DNA of 64,000 nucleotides. It comes from Streptomyces vilmorinianum (lineage in GTDB: Bacteria; Actinomycetota; Actinomycetes; Streptomycetales; Streptomycetaceae). Positions within the stretch are counted from its first letter, which is position 1. Every line of letters begins with the position of its first letter. Where the stretch lies: assembly GCF_005517195.1 (NCBI RefSeq), contig NZ_CP040244.1, forward strand, positions 2,188,001 to 2,252,000, read 5' to 3'. This document shows positions 54,592-63,331 of this stretch, in pieces. Made by a program: the position numbers and the translations under genes. Under the pieces are notes generated by a model that saw nothing but the letters and a program-made list of their open reading frames with translations, did not search any database and had not been told where the DNA came from.

Positions 54592-55829
54592 CGCGCACCT
54601 GCCAGGGGCAGCCGGGCGGTGAGCCGCCAGACGCCGTCCGCCGGGCCGGCCTCGGCCGTGCCGCCGAGCAGGCGGGCCCGTTCCTGTACGCCGAGCAGGC
54701 CGCGGCCTCCGTCGGGGCGGGCCACCGGTGCGCCGGCGGGCATCGGGTTCTCCATCGTGATCTCCAACTCGTCGTCGTCCAGGGCGAGTCGCCCTGTCAC
54801 GGGCGCGCCGCACGCGTACCGGGCCGCGTTCGTCAGGCCTTCCTGGACGATCCGGTACGCCTCTCTCGACACCGGCTCCGGTACGCGGTCGAGCGCCCCG
54901 GTCACCGTCAACGCCACCCGCGGCCCGGCGCCCCGCACCAGCGCGTCCAGGGCGTCGAGGCCCGGTCCCGCGAGGTCGCCCTCGTCCTCGCCCCTGCGCA
55001 ACAGGCCGAGGACCGAGTCCAGTTCGCCGACCGTGCGCCGGGTGGTCTCCTCGATCGCCGCCAGCGCCTCCCGTACGAACTCCACATCGGAGTCCAGGAC
55101 GCGGCGCGCCGCGCTCGCCTGGAGCGTGACCGCGCTCAGCGCGTGGCCGACCGAGTCGTGCAGTTCGCGGGCGAGCCGGTTGCGCACGGCCAGCTCGGCG
55201 GCGCGGCGCTCGGCCGCCGCGAGCCGGTCCGCCGGGCTCGGCCCGAGCAGCGACGGTGCCTGCCGGGCGAGGAACGCCCCGGTTGCCGCGGCGACCGCCG
55301 CGAGCGCCACCAGCATCGACAGCCCCGCGGGGATGCCCGCCCAGATCAGCCAGACCTGGTCCAGACCCCAGAACCGGCCGAACTCGGAGTCCCGCAGGGC
55401 GCTGGAGAAGGGCAGCGCCATCAGGCTGACCGCGAACGGCGGCACCGCGAGGCTGGCCCCGCTGACCAACGCGCCGGTCCCGACGTGGAGCGTGAACCAG
55501 CCGGCTGTCCGCGTCTTGGCGTCGCGTCCCCGGGCCGGCCCGTCGGCGAACCGGTCCGCCGCCACCCCGCACAGCGCCCTGGCCGCCGCCACCGACATCG
55601 GCCGGGCCAGCGGGAAGAGAGCCGTGACGGCGGCGAGCGGCAGCCCCACCGCGTACGCCCCGAGCTGCGTGGCCAGGCCCGACGAGAACATCGGCTGCCC
55701 GTCGGAGAGCGGCGCCAGGATCACGGTGCCGACCAGCCAGTACGGCATGAACAGGGCGCCGCCCAGGATCAGATGGAGCCAGCGCAGCCTGGCCCGCCGC
55801 CCGAACAGGGCGCCCCGGAACGGTCTCAC
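54588..55829 (-). CDS. Sensor histidine kinase (NarL/DesK type)
   Basis: 413 aa. Hydrophobic segments in the first 230 residues form a membrane sensor; the HisKA_3 box is RNRLARELHDSVGHALSAV with the phospho-His, and the ATPase has YRIVQEGLTNAARYA (N-box) and GGRGLLGVQERARLLGG (G-box). The GTG at 55829 overlaps the upstream membrane-protein stop. The signal is unknown. Confidence 0.92.
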   Translation of the reverse strand: MRPFRGALFGRRARLRWLHLILGGALFMPYWLVGTVILAPLSDGQPMFSSGLATQLGAYAVGLPLAAVTALFPLARPMSVAAARALCGVAADRFADGPARGRDAKTRTAGWFTLHVGTGALVSGASLAVPPFAVSLMALPFSSALRDSEFGRFWGLDQVWLIWAGIPAGLSMLVALAAVAAATGAFLARQAPSLLGPSPADRLAAAERRAAELAVRNRLARELHDSVGHALSAVTLQASAARRVLDSDVEFVREALAAIEETTRRTVGELDSVLGLLRRGEDEGDLAGPGLDALDALVRGAGPRVALTVTGALDRVPEPVSREAYRIVQEGLTNAARYACGAPVTGRLALDDDELEITMENPMPAGAPVARPDGGRGLLGVQERARLLGGTAEAGPADGVWRLTARLPLAGAR

Positions 55830-56812
55830 GCGCTCGCGCTCCGCCGCCGCAGGAAGACGGCCACGCAGGCGGCCAGCAGGAACCCGGTGATCATTTCCCC
55901 AGCGTAGGTCAGCTGCATCAGGCCCGTGGGCTCCTTGGCGGGATCGGTCTCCGGCATGAAGGTCACGAGGAGCAGGTAGCCGCCCCAACAGCCCACCCCG
56001 CCCGAGCCGACCCAGCCGAGCCCCAGCACCGTGCGCACCGAGAGCGACCGGCCCCACTGGAAGACCAGGGCCAGGACGAAGACCACGGCGACCGCGAGGA
56101 ACAGCAGCCGCAGCCCTTCGAGGACGTAGAAGTCCCCGTCCCTCTGGGCGATCCGCGACGCCGGGAGCCCGGTCGTGGAGCCCGCGGCCCACAGCACGTG
56201 GATCACGGTGGGGACGAGGGCGACCAGGCCGGCCGTGACCGCCGTGGCGCGGACACCGGTACCGGAGAAGCGGGCGGGCAGATCGCCGAGGGTGCCGCGC
56301 CAGACATGGCCCCAGCGGTCGCGGGCGTAGAGGAAGAACAGGGTGCCGAGCGCGAGCCCCTGGACGATGAAGCCGCCGTAGACCGTGCCGAAGACCCATT
56401 CGTCGAGGAAGGGTTCCTTGCTGCTCGTGGGCAGGGGGTCGGCGAAGAGGGACGCGACCGTCTGGGCCGGGAAGCCCACCATGATCGGGGCGAGCAGACC
56501 GGTCGCCACCCACATCGGGAAGGCGAGCAGCCAGGTCGGCACGCGCCGCCCCCACGCCTGGGTGAGCAGCAGGGCGAGGACCACGACGGCGGCGTCCATC
56601 ACCACCGAGATCGCGTTGACGGTGGCCATCAGCTCCCGGTTGTCCAGAAGCGGGCTGCCGGCCGGGATGCCGATCTCGCTGCCCGCGACCCAGGCGATCT
56701 TGAGTGAGATGTACGGGAGGCAGGCGACGACGGCCGAGGCGCGCAGGATCCGGCGGGCGGTGCTCGGCCGTCCGGTCGGCGCGGGGGCGGGGAGAGGAGC
56801 GGTCTGTGTCAT
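55826..56812 (-). CDS. Multi-pass membrane protein of the two-component operon
   Basis: 328 aa with about eight hydrophobic segments and no enzymatic motif. It is first of the unit membrane protein-kinase-regulator, with GTGA coupling to the kinase, and probably assists sensing. Function unknown. ATG at 56812 with GGAGC upstream. Confidence 0.82.
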   Translation of the reverse strand: MTQTAPLPAPAPTGRPSTARRILRASAVVACLPYISLKIAWVAGSEIGIPAGSPLLDNRELMATVNAISVVMDAAVVVLALLLTQAWGRRVPTWLLAFPMWVATGLLAPIMVGFPAQTVASLFADPLPTSSKEPFLDEWVFGTVYGGFIVQGLALGTLFFLYARDRWGHVWRGTLGDLPARFSGTGVRATAVTAGLVALVPTVIHVLWAAGSTTGLPASRIAQRDGDFYVLEGLRLLFLAVAVVFVLALVFQWGRSLSVRTVLGLGWVGSGGVGCWGGYLLLVTFMPETDPAKEPTGLMQLTYAGEMITGFLLAACVAVFLRRRSASA

Positions 56813-56961
56813 GGCTCCACGCTCCCGCGCGGGCCCCTCCGCTCACCTCCTGCGCAGCGACGAACCGCCTCCGCCGCATGGGGGAGACGGCCCTCCACCT
56901 CCCTGAATTGACCCATGTTCTCCGAGCGGAAATGCACCCCTCACCCGGTCACTGGCGCTCG

Positions 56962-56967
56962 TAAAGT
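56962..56967 (+). promoter_or_regulatory. -10 box of the leaderless cupin gene
   Basis: TAAAGT, followed by 7 nt and the ATG at 56975; no Shine-Dalgarno. Confidence 0.5.
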
Positions 56968-56974
56968 GATCTTT

Positions 56975-57472
56975 ATGAACACGACGCAGTCCTTCGCCCC
57001 GCTCCTCACCCGCGCCGCCACCGCCGAGACCACCGCCGACCCGAGCAGCGTGATGACGCTCCTCGCCGACTCCGACACCACCGGGGGACAGCTCACCAGC
57101 TACCGCTCGACCTTCGCGAAGGGTGCCGTGGGCGCCCCGGCGCACTTCCACACCAAGGCGTCGGAGATGTTCTACGTGCTCGGCGGCTCGCTGCAGGTGC
57201 TGCTCGGCGAGGAGCTGACCGTCCTGGAGCAGGGCGACTTCCTGCTCGTGCCGCCCCACATCCCGCACGCCTTCGCCGCCGCGCCGGGCGCCGAGGCCGA
57301 CGTCCTGTTCGTCTTCACGCCGGGCATGGCCCGCTTCGACTACCTGCGGCTGCTCGGCCGTGTGATGCGGGGCGAGGCGAGCTTCGAGGAGATCAAGGAG
57401 TCCTCGGAGAAGTACGACAACCACTACGTCGACAGCCCGGTGTGGCGGCAGGCGCTCGCGGCTCGGGCCTGA
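56975..57472 (+). CDS. Cupin-domain protein
   Basis: 165 aa, one cupin barrel. Motif 1 is GAPAHFHTKASEMFYVLGG (His, His, Glu), motif 2 PPHIPHAFAA (His), enough to bind a metal. A C-terminal helical extension follows (residues 120-165). Small-molecule dioxygenase or regulator roles are possible; no substrate is apparent. The ATG at 56975 is chosen because of the -10 box 7 nt upstream. Confidence 0.85.
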   Translation: MNTTQSFAPLLTRAATAETTADPSSVMTLLADSDTTGGQLTSYRSTFAKGAVGAPAHFHTKASEMFYVLGGSLQVLLGEELTVLEQGDFLLVPPHIPHAFAAAPGAEADVLFVFTPGMARFDYLRLLGRVMRGEASFEEIKESSEKYDNHYVDSPVWRQALAARA

Positions 57473-57510
57473 TCGGCGGCTACGGGACCCTGATCGGCGG
57501 CTACGGGAGT
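57469..57510. repeat. 21-bp tandem repeat filling a convergent intergenic gap
   Basis: CTGATCGGCGGCTACGGGACC (57469-57489) and a copy with two changes (57490-57510). The first holds the cupin stop codon; the second touches the IclR stop. Confidence 0.85.
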
Positions 57511-58280
57511 CAGAGCCTGCGGGTCGCCAGCGTCAGCCGGTCGCGGGCGTCGAACAGCGCGTCCTTGATCATCTGCTCGTGTCCGGGGGTGAGCCGGGCC
57601 ACCGGCACCGAGCAGCTGATCGCGTCCCGCGCCGGGGTCCGGTAGGGGATCGCGATGCCGAAGCAGCGCAGTCCGAGGGTGTTCTCCTCGCGGTCCACCG
57701 CGTACCCCTGCTCGCGGACGAGGTGCAGCTCCTCGATGAGCTTCTCGCGGTCCGTGATCGTGTGCTCGGTCAGCGCCGGCAGCGTCTCCGGGAGCAGCTT
57801 GCGGACCTGTTCGTCGCTGTGGGTGGCGAGCAGCGCCTTGCCGAGCGAGGTGGAGTGGGCGGGCAGCCGGCGGCCGACCCGGGTGAACGGCCGCAGATAG
57901 TGCTGGGACTGACGGGTCGCCAGATACACCACGTTCGTGCCGTCGAGCCGCGCCAGGTGGATGGTCTCGGTGGTGTCGTCGGAGAGCCGGTCCAGGGTGG
58001 GGCGGGCGGCGGCCACCACCTCGTCGCCGTCGATGTACGAGGTGCCCACCAGCAGGGCCCGCACCCCGATGCCGTACCGCGTGCCGGTCGCGTCCGTCTC
58101 CACCCAGCCGAGCTCGACCAGGGTGCGCAGCAGCATGTACAGGCTGGACTTGGGGTAGCCGACGGCCTCCTGGACGGCGGCCAGCGAGTGCATGCCGGGG
58201 CGCCCGGCGAAGTACTCGAGCAGTTCCACCGTACGTACCGCGGACTTGACCTGAGCCCCGCCCGTGTCGGCAGTCGACAT
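57510..58280 (-). CDS. IclR-family regulator
   Basis: 256 aa. N-terminal winged helix (SAVRTVELLEYFAG...HSLAAVQEAVGYPKSSLYMLLRTL) and C-terminal effector domain (FTRVGRRLPAHSTSLGKALLA, AISCSVPVARLTPGHEQMI). The ATG at 58280 with GAGGGCG upstream is preferred over 58346. It diverges from the aldehyde dehydrogenase gene; two GTTC-N8-GAAC sites between them are probable operators for both genes. Confidence 0.92.
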   Translation of the reverse strand: MSTADTGGAQVKSAVRTVELLEYFAGRPGMHSLAAVQEAVGYPKSSLYMLLRTLVELGWVETDATGTRYGIGVRALLVGTSYIDGDEVVAAARPTLDRLSDDTTETIHLARLDGTNVVYLATRQSQHYLRPFTRVGRRLPAHSTSLGKALLATHSDEQVRKLLPETLPALTEHTITDREKLIEELHLVREQGYAVDREENTLGLRCFGIAIPYRTPARDAISCSVPVARLTPGHEQMIKDALFDARDRLTLATRRL

Positions 58281-58340
58281 CGCCCTCGCCCCTCTCGCTG
58301 GTGCCTCTTGTGGAGACGGCACGCCCGTCAATAGAGTCCC

Positions 58341-58376
58341 GTTCATCTACAGGAACCTTGTTCAGAATAGCGAACA
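58341..58376. promoter_or_regulatory. Double IclR-type operator
   Basis: GTTC-ATCTACAG-GAAC (58341-58356) and GTTC-AGAATAGC-GAAC (58360-58375; TGTTC...GAACA 58359-58376) share the same GTTC-N8-GAAC form, 19 bp apart, between the IclR gene and the aldehyde dehydrogenase gene. Confidence 0.7.
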
Positions 58377-58398
58377 GAGCGTGAAGAGGGGTGTGGCG

Positions 58399-59892
58399 GT
58401 GGCAGCGGAACCAGTGTGGAGTGTGGACCCCCGGACGGGGAAGCCGCGGGAACAGGTTGCGGTGGAGGCCACAGCGGAGGAGATCGACCGGGCCGTCCGC
58501 GCCGCGTCCGCCGCCCGTGAGGCGCTCGCCGACCGTACGGCGCGGGCAGCCCTGCTCCGTGCCGCGGCCGACCTCCTCGACGAGGCGGGCGAGCACGTCA
58601 TCGAGGCGGCCGACGCCGAGACCGCGCTCGGGCCGGTCCGGCTGACCGGTGAACTGGCCCGCACCACGGCCCAGTTGCGGTCCTTCGCGGACGTGGTCGA
58701 CGAGGGCTCCTTCCTCGACGTCCGTATCGACCTGCCCGACCCGACGGCGATCCCGCCCCGGCCCGACCTGCGCCGCTGGAAGATTCCGCTCGGCGTCGTC
58801 GCCGTCTACGCGGCCAGCAACTTCCCGCTCGCGTTCTCCGTCCCCGGCGGGGACACCGCGAGCGCCCTCGCGGCCGGCTGCCCCGTCGTGATCAAGGCCC
58901 ACCCGGACCACCCGGCGACCTCGGAGCTGTGCGCCTCCCTGCTGCGCCGGGCCGCGGCCGCGGTGGGGCTGCCGGAGGACGTGGTCGTCCTCGTCCACGG
59001 CTTCGACGCCGGGGTGGAGCTGGTCCGCCACCCGCTGGTCGCGGCGGCCGGCTTCACCGGTTCCGTACGCGGCGGGCGGGCGCTCTTCGACGCGGCGGCG
59101 GCCCGGCCCGTCCCCATCCCCTTCCACGGCGAGCTCGGCTCGCTCAACCCGGTCGTGATCACCGGCGCGGCCGCCGAGGAGCGCGCGGCGGAGATCGGCG
59201 CCGGACTCGCGGCGTCCATGACGATGGGCCAGGGCCAGTTCTGCACCAAGCCCGGCTTCGTCCTGGCGCCCACGGGCGAGGCGGGCGACCGGTTCGTCTC
59301 CGCCGTGACGGACGCCGTCAGCGAGACCGAGCCCGGCGTGATGCTCGACCACCGGATGCGGGGCTCGTTCGTCACCGGAACCCAGGAACGCGCCGAACTC
59401 CCCGGGGTCACCGCGCCGGTCCTGCCCGGCTCGGGCGGGGAGCACACGGTCAACGCGGGCTTCCTCACCGTGGACGCCGCAGCCCTGCTCAAGGGTGAGC
59501 ACGACGCCCTCCTGGAGGAGTGCTTCGGCCCGGTGACCGTGGTCGCCCGCTACGACTCGCGGGAGGAGATCACCGGGGTCCTCTCCCGGCTCCCCGGAAA
59601 CCTCACCGCCACCCTGCAGATGGCGGAGGAGGACCCCGACGCGGCCGGGCTGCTCGCCGAACTGACCCCGCTGGCGGGCCGCGTGCTGGTCAACGGCTGG
59701 CCGACCGGCGTCGCGGTGGCGGGCGCGCAGCACCACGGCGGGCCCTACCCGGCCACCACGTCCACCTCCACCTCGGTCGGCGCGACCGCGATCGAGCGCT
59801 GGCTGCGCCCGGTCACCTACCAGTCGACCCCGCAGCACCTGCTCCCGCCGGAGCTGCGCGACGACAACCCGCTGGGGCTGCCGCGCCGCTGA
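58399..59892 (+). CDS. Aldehyde dehydrogenase, probable alpha-ketoglutarate semialdehyde dehydrogenase
   Basis: 497 aa. GGDTASALAAGCPVVIKAHP (cofactor), HGELGSLNPVVITGA (general base Glu) and MGQGQFCTKPG (catalytic Cys) place it in the NADP-dependent branch used in sugar-acid pathways. The GTG 58399 is chosen for AGAGGGG (58385-58391) 7 nt upstream. The product of KdgD, alpha-ketoglutarate semialdehyde, is the expected substrate, though kdgD is 11 kb away; function is inferred from family and pathway logic. Confidence 0.85.
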   Translation: MAAEPVWSVDPRTGKPREQVAVEATAEEIDRAVRAASAAREALADRTARAALLRAAADLLDEAGEHVIEAADAETALGPVRLTGELARTTAQLRSFADVVDEGSFLDVRIDLPDPTAIPPRPDLRRWKIPLGVVAVYAASNFPLAFSVPGGDTASALAAGCPVVIKAHPDHPATSELCASLLRRAAAAVGLPEDVVVLVHGFDAGVELVRHPLVAAAGFTGSVRGGRALFDAAAARPVPIPFHGELGSLNPVVITGAAAEERAAEIGAGLAASMTMGQGQFCTKPGFVLAPTGEAGDRFVSAVTDAVSETEPGVMLDHRMRGSFVTGTQERAELPGVTAPVLPGSGGEHTVNAGFLTVDAAALLKGEHDALLEECFGPVTVVARYDSREEITGVLSRLPGNLTATLQMAEEDPDAAGLLAELTPLAGRVLVNGWPTGVAVAGAQHHGGPYPATTSTSTSVGATAIERWLRPVTYQSTPQHLLPPELRDDNPLGLPRR

Positions 59893-59922
59893 CCCCCGGC
59901 CCGTACCGGGGGTCCCCGGGGC

Positions 59923-60921
59923 TCACACCCGCACCACGATCTTCCCGGTGTGGGTGTTGGTCTCCATCAGCCGGTGGGCGTCGGTGATCCGCTCCAGACC
60001 GTCGAAGGTCTCGGCGATCACCGGCGCCAGCGAGCCGTCGCGCAGCCCGGACCCGATGAACCCGGCCATCCGCCGCCGCCCCTCCGCCGTGCGCACCACC
60101 GCCCCGTTGGCGTATTCCCGCACGGTGAGCGGCCAGTTCAGGGACAGGGCGGCCGGCCGGTGGTCGAGCCAGCCGTACAGGACGGCCGTGCCGCCCGGCT
60201 CCAAGGCATCGCCGAGCCGGGCGAACCCCGGCCCGCCGACGGCGTCGAAGACCACCTGCGCGCCCCGGCCCCCGGTGATCCGCCCGACCTCCTTCACCAC
60301 GTCCTCGCTGTCGGTCGTGATCACGTGCGCCGCGCCCAGGTCGAGCAGCCGCTGCCGCTTCCCCTCGCCCCGCGTCGTGGCGACCGGGACCGCCCCGGCC
60401 CGCAGCGCCACCTGGACGGCTGCCGTACCGACCCCGCTGGACGCCCCGGTGATCACCACGTGGTCGCCCGGACGCAGCCCGCCCGCCTCCACCATGCCGC
60501 CGTACGCGGTGGAGTACGTCAGCCACGAGGCGGCCGCGGTCACGGCGTCCACGCCCTCCGGCCGGCGCACCACGTACTCCTCGGGGAGCACGACCCGCTC
60601 CGCGTGCACCCCGTGCACCCCGAAGTCGAAGTTGGCTGCGGCCATGACCGGGTCGCCCGCCGCGTACGCGGTGACGCCTTCGCCGACAGCCTCCACCACG
60701 CCCGCCGCCTCGTAGCCGAGCCGGGAGCCGGGGAGCGTCGCCGGGTAGTAGTAGGTGCCCGCGCGGAAGAGCGCGTCGGCGCGGTTGAGGCCGATCGCCT
60801 CGACCCGGAAGAGCACCTCGCCGGGGCCGGGAGCGGGAAGGGGGACGTCCTCGACCCGGAGCATCTCGGGGCCGCCGATCTCGTGGAAGAGCACCGCACT
60901 TGTCATCTGGTGAGTCGTCAT
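59923..60921 (-). CDS. Zinc-independent quinone-oxidoreductase-type alcohol dehydrogenase (MDR)
   Basis: 332 aa, medium-chain reductase fold. VFLDLNRADxxFRxGxY-type N-terminus (VEAIGLNRADALFRAGTYYY), NADPH site ITGASSGVGTAAVQVALRAG, and C-terminal TNTHTGKIVVRV. No zinc ligands are seen. Probably reduces quinones or enones with NADPH. The ATG at 60921 has TACGGT 7 nt upstream (leaderless) and diverges from an AraC regulator. Confidence 0.88.
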   Translation of the reverse strand: MTTHQMTSAVLFHEIGGPEMLRVEDVPLPAPGPGEVLFRVEAIGLNRADALFRAGTYYYPATLPGSRLGYEAAGVVEAVGEGVTAYAAGDPVMAAANFDFGVHGVHAERVVLPEEYVVRRPEGVDAVTAAASWLTYSTAYGGMVEAGGLRPGDHVVITGASSGVGTAAVQVALRAGAVPVATTRGEGKRQRLLDLGAAHVITTDSEDVVKEVGRITGGRGAQVVFDAVGGPGFARLGDALEPGGTAVLYGWLDHRPAALSLNWPLTVREYANGAVVRTAEGRRRMAGFIGSGLRDGSLAPVIAETFDGLERITDAHRLMETNTHTGKIVVRV

Positions 60922-60928
60922 GCGATCG

Positions 60929-61002
60929 ACCGTAGGCAGGCGTGGTGAGACGATCCATGTCTCGTCGACTCCCCTCCATGTCCGCACGTCTCGCGGTACG
61001 GT
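60929..61002. promoter_or_regulatory. Divergent leaderless promoters with AraC-type direct repeats
   Basis: TACGGT on the minus strand (60934-60929, 7 nt before ATG 60921) and on the plus strand (60997-61002, 6 nt before ATG 61009). Between them TCCATGTC occurs at 60954-60961 and 60975-60982, 21 bp apart (two helix turns), the arrangement expected for an AraC-family protein. Confidence 0.6.
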
Positions 61003-61008
61003 GCGGGC

Positions 61009-61968
61009 ATGGACGTACTGAGCGATGCCGTCACGGCCATGCGCACCGGGCGGCCGCACTCCTCCCGTACCGTCAACTCCGGCCCCTGGGGCTTCCGTTT
61101 CCCCCCGGGGAAGGGCGCCGGATTCCATGTGCTGGTCCAGGGCTCCGCGTGGCTGATCCCGCCGGACGGCGACGAGCCCGTCGAACTCCGCCCCGGCGAC
61201 GTGGTGCTCCTCGCCCACGGCACCGGCCACGGGCTCGCCGGCCGGCCCGACAACCCGCTCGTCGACGCCGTGCAGGCCCCCGACGGTTCGTGGCCCACCC
61301 CGCCCGACCGCGCACCGGCCGCCGCGGACGAGACCCTGCTGCTGTGCGGCGCCTACCAGGTGAGCCGGGCCCGGGCCCATCCGCTCTTCACCGAGCTGCC
61401 GCCCTTCGTGCACATCCCCGCACGGACCGGCGCCCACCCCCGGCTGCGCGCCGCCGTCGACCTGCTCGGTGCCGAACTGGCCGACCCGCAGCCGGGATCC
61501 GACGCGCTCGTGCCCGCCCTGCTCGACACCCTGCTGCTTCTGCTGCTGCGCACCTGGTGGCTGACCGAGCGCCCCGACCGCGCGAGCGGCTGGTCCGCCG
61601 CGCTGAGCGACCCGGCCGTCACCGCCGCGCTCCGCGCGATCCACGCGGACCCGGCCCGGCCGTGGACCGTGGAGGAGCTCGGGGCCGAGGGAGGCCTCTC
61701 CCGCGCGGCCTTCGCCCGCCGCTTCACCACGCTGGTGGGACAGCCGCCGCTGGCGTATCTCACGTGGTGGCGCATGACGACGGCGGGCCGTCTGCTGCGG
61801 GCGGACGACCGGCCGCTGCGGGCCGTGGCCCAGCAGTCCGGCTACACCTCGGAGTTCTCCTTCGCCAAGGCGTTCAAGCGGCAGTACGGGATGGCGCCCG
61901 GCCAGTACCGCCGCCGCCCGGCGGCCGCGTCGCCGCAGGACTCGTCCGTGCCGGGAACCCCGCGCTGA
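61009..61968 (+). CDS. AraC-family regulator with cupin sensor
   Basis: 319 aa. N-terminal cupin-like domain (FHVLVQGSAWLIPPDGDEPVELRPGDVVLLAHGTGHGL), then two HTH units (WTVEELGAEGGLSRAAFARRFTTLVGQPPLAYL and LRAVAQQSGYTSEFSFAKAFKRQYGMAPGQYRR). Cupin_6-type AraC regulators usually control a divergent oxidoreductase gene; here the partner at 59923-60921 fits. ATG with -10 TACGGT 6 nt before, leaderless. Confidence 0.92.
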   Translation: MDVLSDAVTAMRTGRPHSSRTVNSGPWGFRFPPGKGAGFHVLVQGSAWLIPPDGDEPVELRPGDVVLLAHGTGHGLAGRPDNPLVDAVQAPDGSWPTPPDRAPAAADETLLLCGAYQVSRARAHPLFTELPPFVHIPARTGAHPRLRAAVDLLGAELADPQPGSDALVPALLDTLLLLLLRTWWLTERPDRASGWSAALSDPAVTAALRAIHADPARPWTVEELGAEGGLSRAAFARRFTTLVGQPPLAYLTWWRMTTAGRLLRADDRPLRAVAQQSGYTSEFSFAKAFKRQYGMAPGQYRRRPAAASPQDSSVPGTPR

Positions 61969-62008
61969 GCGCCGGGTCCGCAACCGCCGGCCGGCTTGGC
62001 GCGTCCTC

Positions 62009-62500
62009 GTGGTCGTGATCAGACACGCGACCGCCGACGACCTCGACACCATCGCCGCCCTGCACCTGGAGGCCCGGTCCACCTACTACCGCGGCCACAT
62101 CCCCGACACCGAGTTCGCCGGCCCGGAGGAGCTCGCCCGCACCCGGGCCGGGTGGAGCAGGGCCGTCGGGCGTGGTGACGTGCTCTGCGCCGAGCGGGAC
62201 GGCGAGATCGCCGGTGTCGCCGCGTACAGCAGAGGCGACGGGCCCGAGGGGACGGTGACGCTCACCCAGCTCCACGTCCTGCCCACGCACTGGCGCCGGG
62301 GCGTGGGCACCGAGCTGCACACCGCCTGCCTGGACGCCTGGCGCACCGACGGGGTCACCGCCGCCCGCCTGGAGGTCTTCGAGAAGAACGAGCGGGCCCA
62401 GGCCTTCTACGCCGCCCGCGGCTGGACCCCGGACACCGAGGCCCCGCGCTCCGGCACCCATCTCGTGCTCCGCCTCACAATGGAGCCCGCCGCGGAATGA
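62009..62500 (+). CDS. GNAT-family N-acetyltransferase
   Basis: 163 aa. Acetyl-CoA site QLHVLPTHWRRGVGTELHTACLDAW, followed by ARLEVFEKNERAQAFYAARGW. The start is GTG 62009 or GTG 62015; no Shine-Dalgarno is clear. Substrate unknown. The stop is 63 nt before the DsbA-family gene on the same strand. Confidence 0.85.
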   Translation: MVVIRHATADDLDTIAALHLEARSTYYRGHIPDTEFAGPEELARTRAGWSRAVGRGDVLCAERDGEIAGVAAYSRGDGPEGTVTLTQLHVLPTHWRRGVGTELHTACLDAWRTDGVTAARLEVFEKNERAQAFYAARGWTPDTEAPRSGTHLVLRLTMEPAAE

Positions 62501-62563
62501 TTCCGGCGCGCGGCGGTGTTCCCGCCACGGAACACCCCCGCGACCCCGGAGAGAAGCAAGAAC

Positions 62564-63262
62564 ATGCGCGTCGAGATCTGGAGCGACATCGCCTGCCCCT
62601 GGTGCTACATCGGCAAGGCCCGCTTCGAGAAGGGGCTCGCGGCCTTCGCCCACCGCGAGGACGTCGAGGTCGTGCACCGCTCCTTCGAGCTCGACCCGAA
62701 CCGGCCCAAGGGCGACACCGCGCCGGTGATCGACATGCTGGCCAAGAAGTACGGCCGCACCCTGGACGAGGCCCGCGCCATGGAGGCCCACGTCGCCTCC
62801 AACGCGCACTCCGAGGGGCTCGGGTACCGCACCGAGGGCCGTGACCACGGCAACACCTTCGACATCCACCGCCTGCTCCACCTGGCCAGGGAGCGCGGCC
62901 GGCAGAACGAGCTGCTCGACCTCGCCTACCGCGCCAACTTCGCCGAGGAGCGCTCCGTCTTCGACGCCGAGACCCTGGTGACGCTCGCCGTCGAGGCCGG
63001 ACTGGACGAGACCGAGGTCCGTTCCGTGCTCGCCGACGGGACCGCGTACGCCGACGCGGTGCGGGCGGACGAGCGCGAGGCCGCCGAACTCGGCGCGAAC
63101 GGCGTGCCGTTCTTCGTCCTCGACCGTCGCTACGGCATCTCCGGCGGGCAGCCCGCCGAGGTCTTCACGCAGGCCCTGGAGCAGGCGTGGCAGGGCCGGA
63201 CGCTGCAGCCGGTCGGCGGGGACGCGGCGGCCTGTGACGTCGACGGCACCTGCGACGTATAA
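62564..63262 (+). CDS. DsbA-family protein, FrnE type
   Basis: 232 aa, cytoplasmic (no signal). Thioredoxin-fold oxidoreductase of the FrnE/2-hydroxychromene isomerase-like group: IACPWCYIGKARFE gives the CPWC active site; the helical insertion has HGNTFDIHRLLHLARERG; NGVPFFVLDRRYGISGGQP carries the cis-Pro. The ATG at 62564 (MRVEIWSDIACPW) with GGAGAGAAG upstream is chosen. Cys pair near the C-terminus (ACDVDGTCDV) is notable. Confidence 0.92.
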   Translation: MRVEIWSDIACPWCYIGKARFEKGLAAFAHREDVEVVHRSFELDPNRPKGDTAPVIDMLAKKYGRTLDEARAMEAHVASNAHSEGLGYRTEGRDHGNTFDIHRLLHLARERGRQNELLDLAYRANFAEERSVFDAETLVTLAVEAGLDETEVRSVLADGTAYADAVRADEREAAELGANGVPFFVLDRRYGISGGQPAEVFTQALEQAWQGRTLQPVGGDAAACDVDGTCDV

Positions 63263-63296
63263 GGAACGCTTGGAGACTCCCCTTGATCATGCGTCA

Positions 63297-63325
63297 TTGA
63301 CGTGAGGTCGAGGGGAGCACAGGCT
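63297..63325 (+). promoter_or_regulatory. Promoter of the terminal aminotransferase gene
   Basis: TTGACG (63297-63302), 17 nt, CAGGCT (63320-63325), then 6 nt to the ATG 63332: a probable leaderless transcript. Confidence 0.5.
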
Positions 63326-63331
63326 GTTCCC

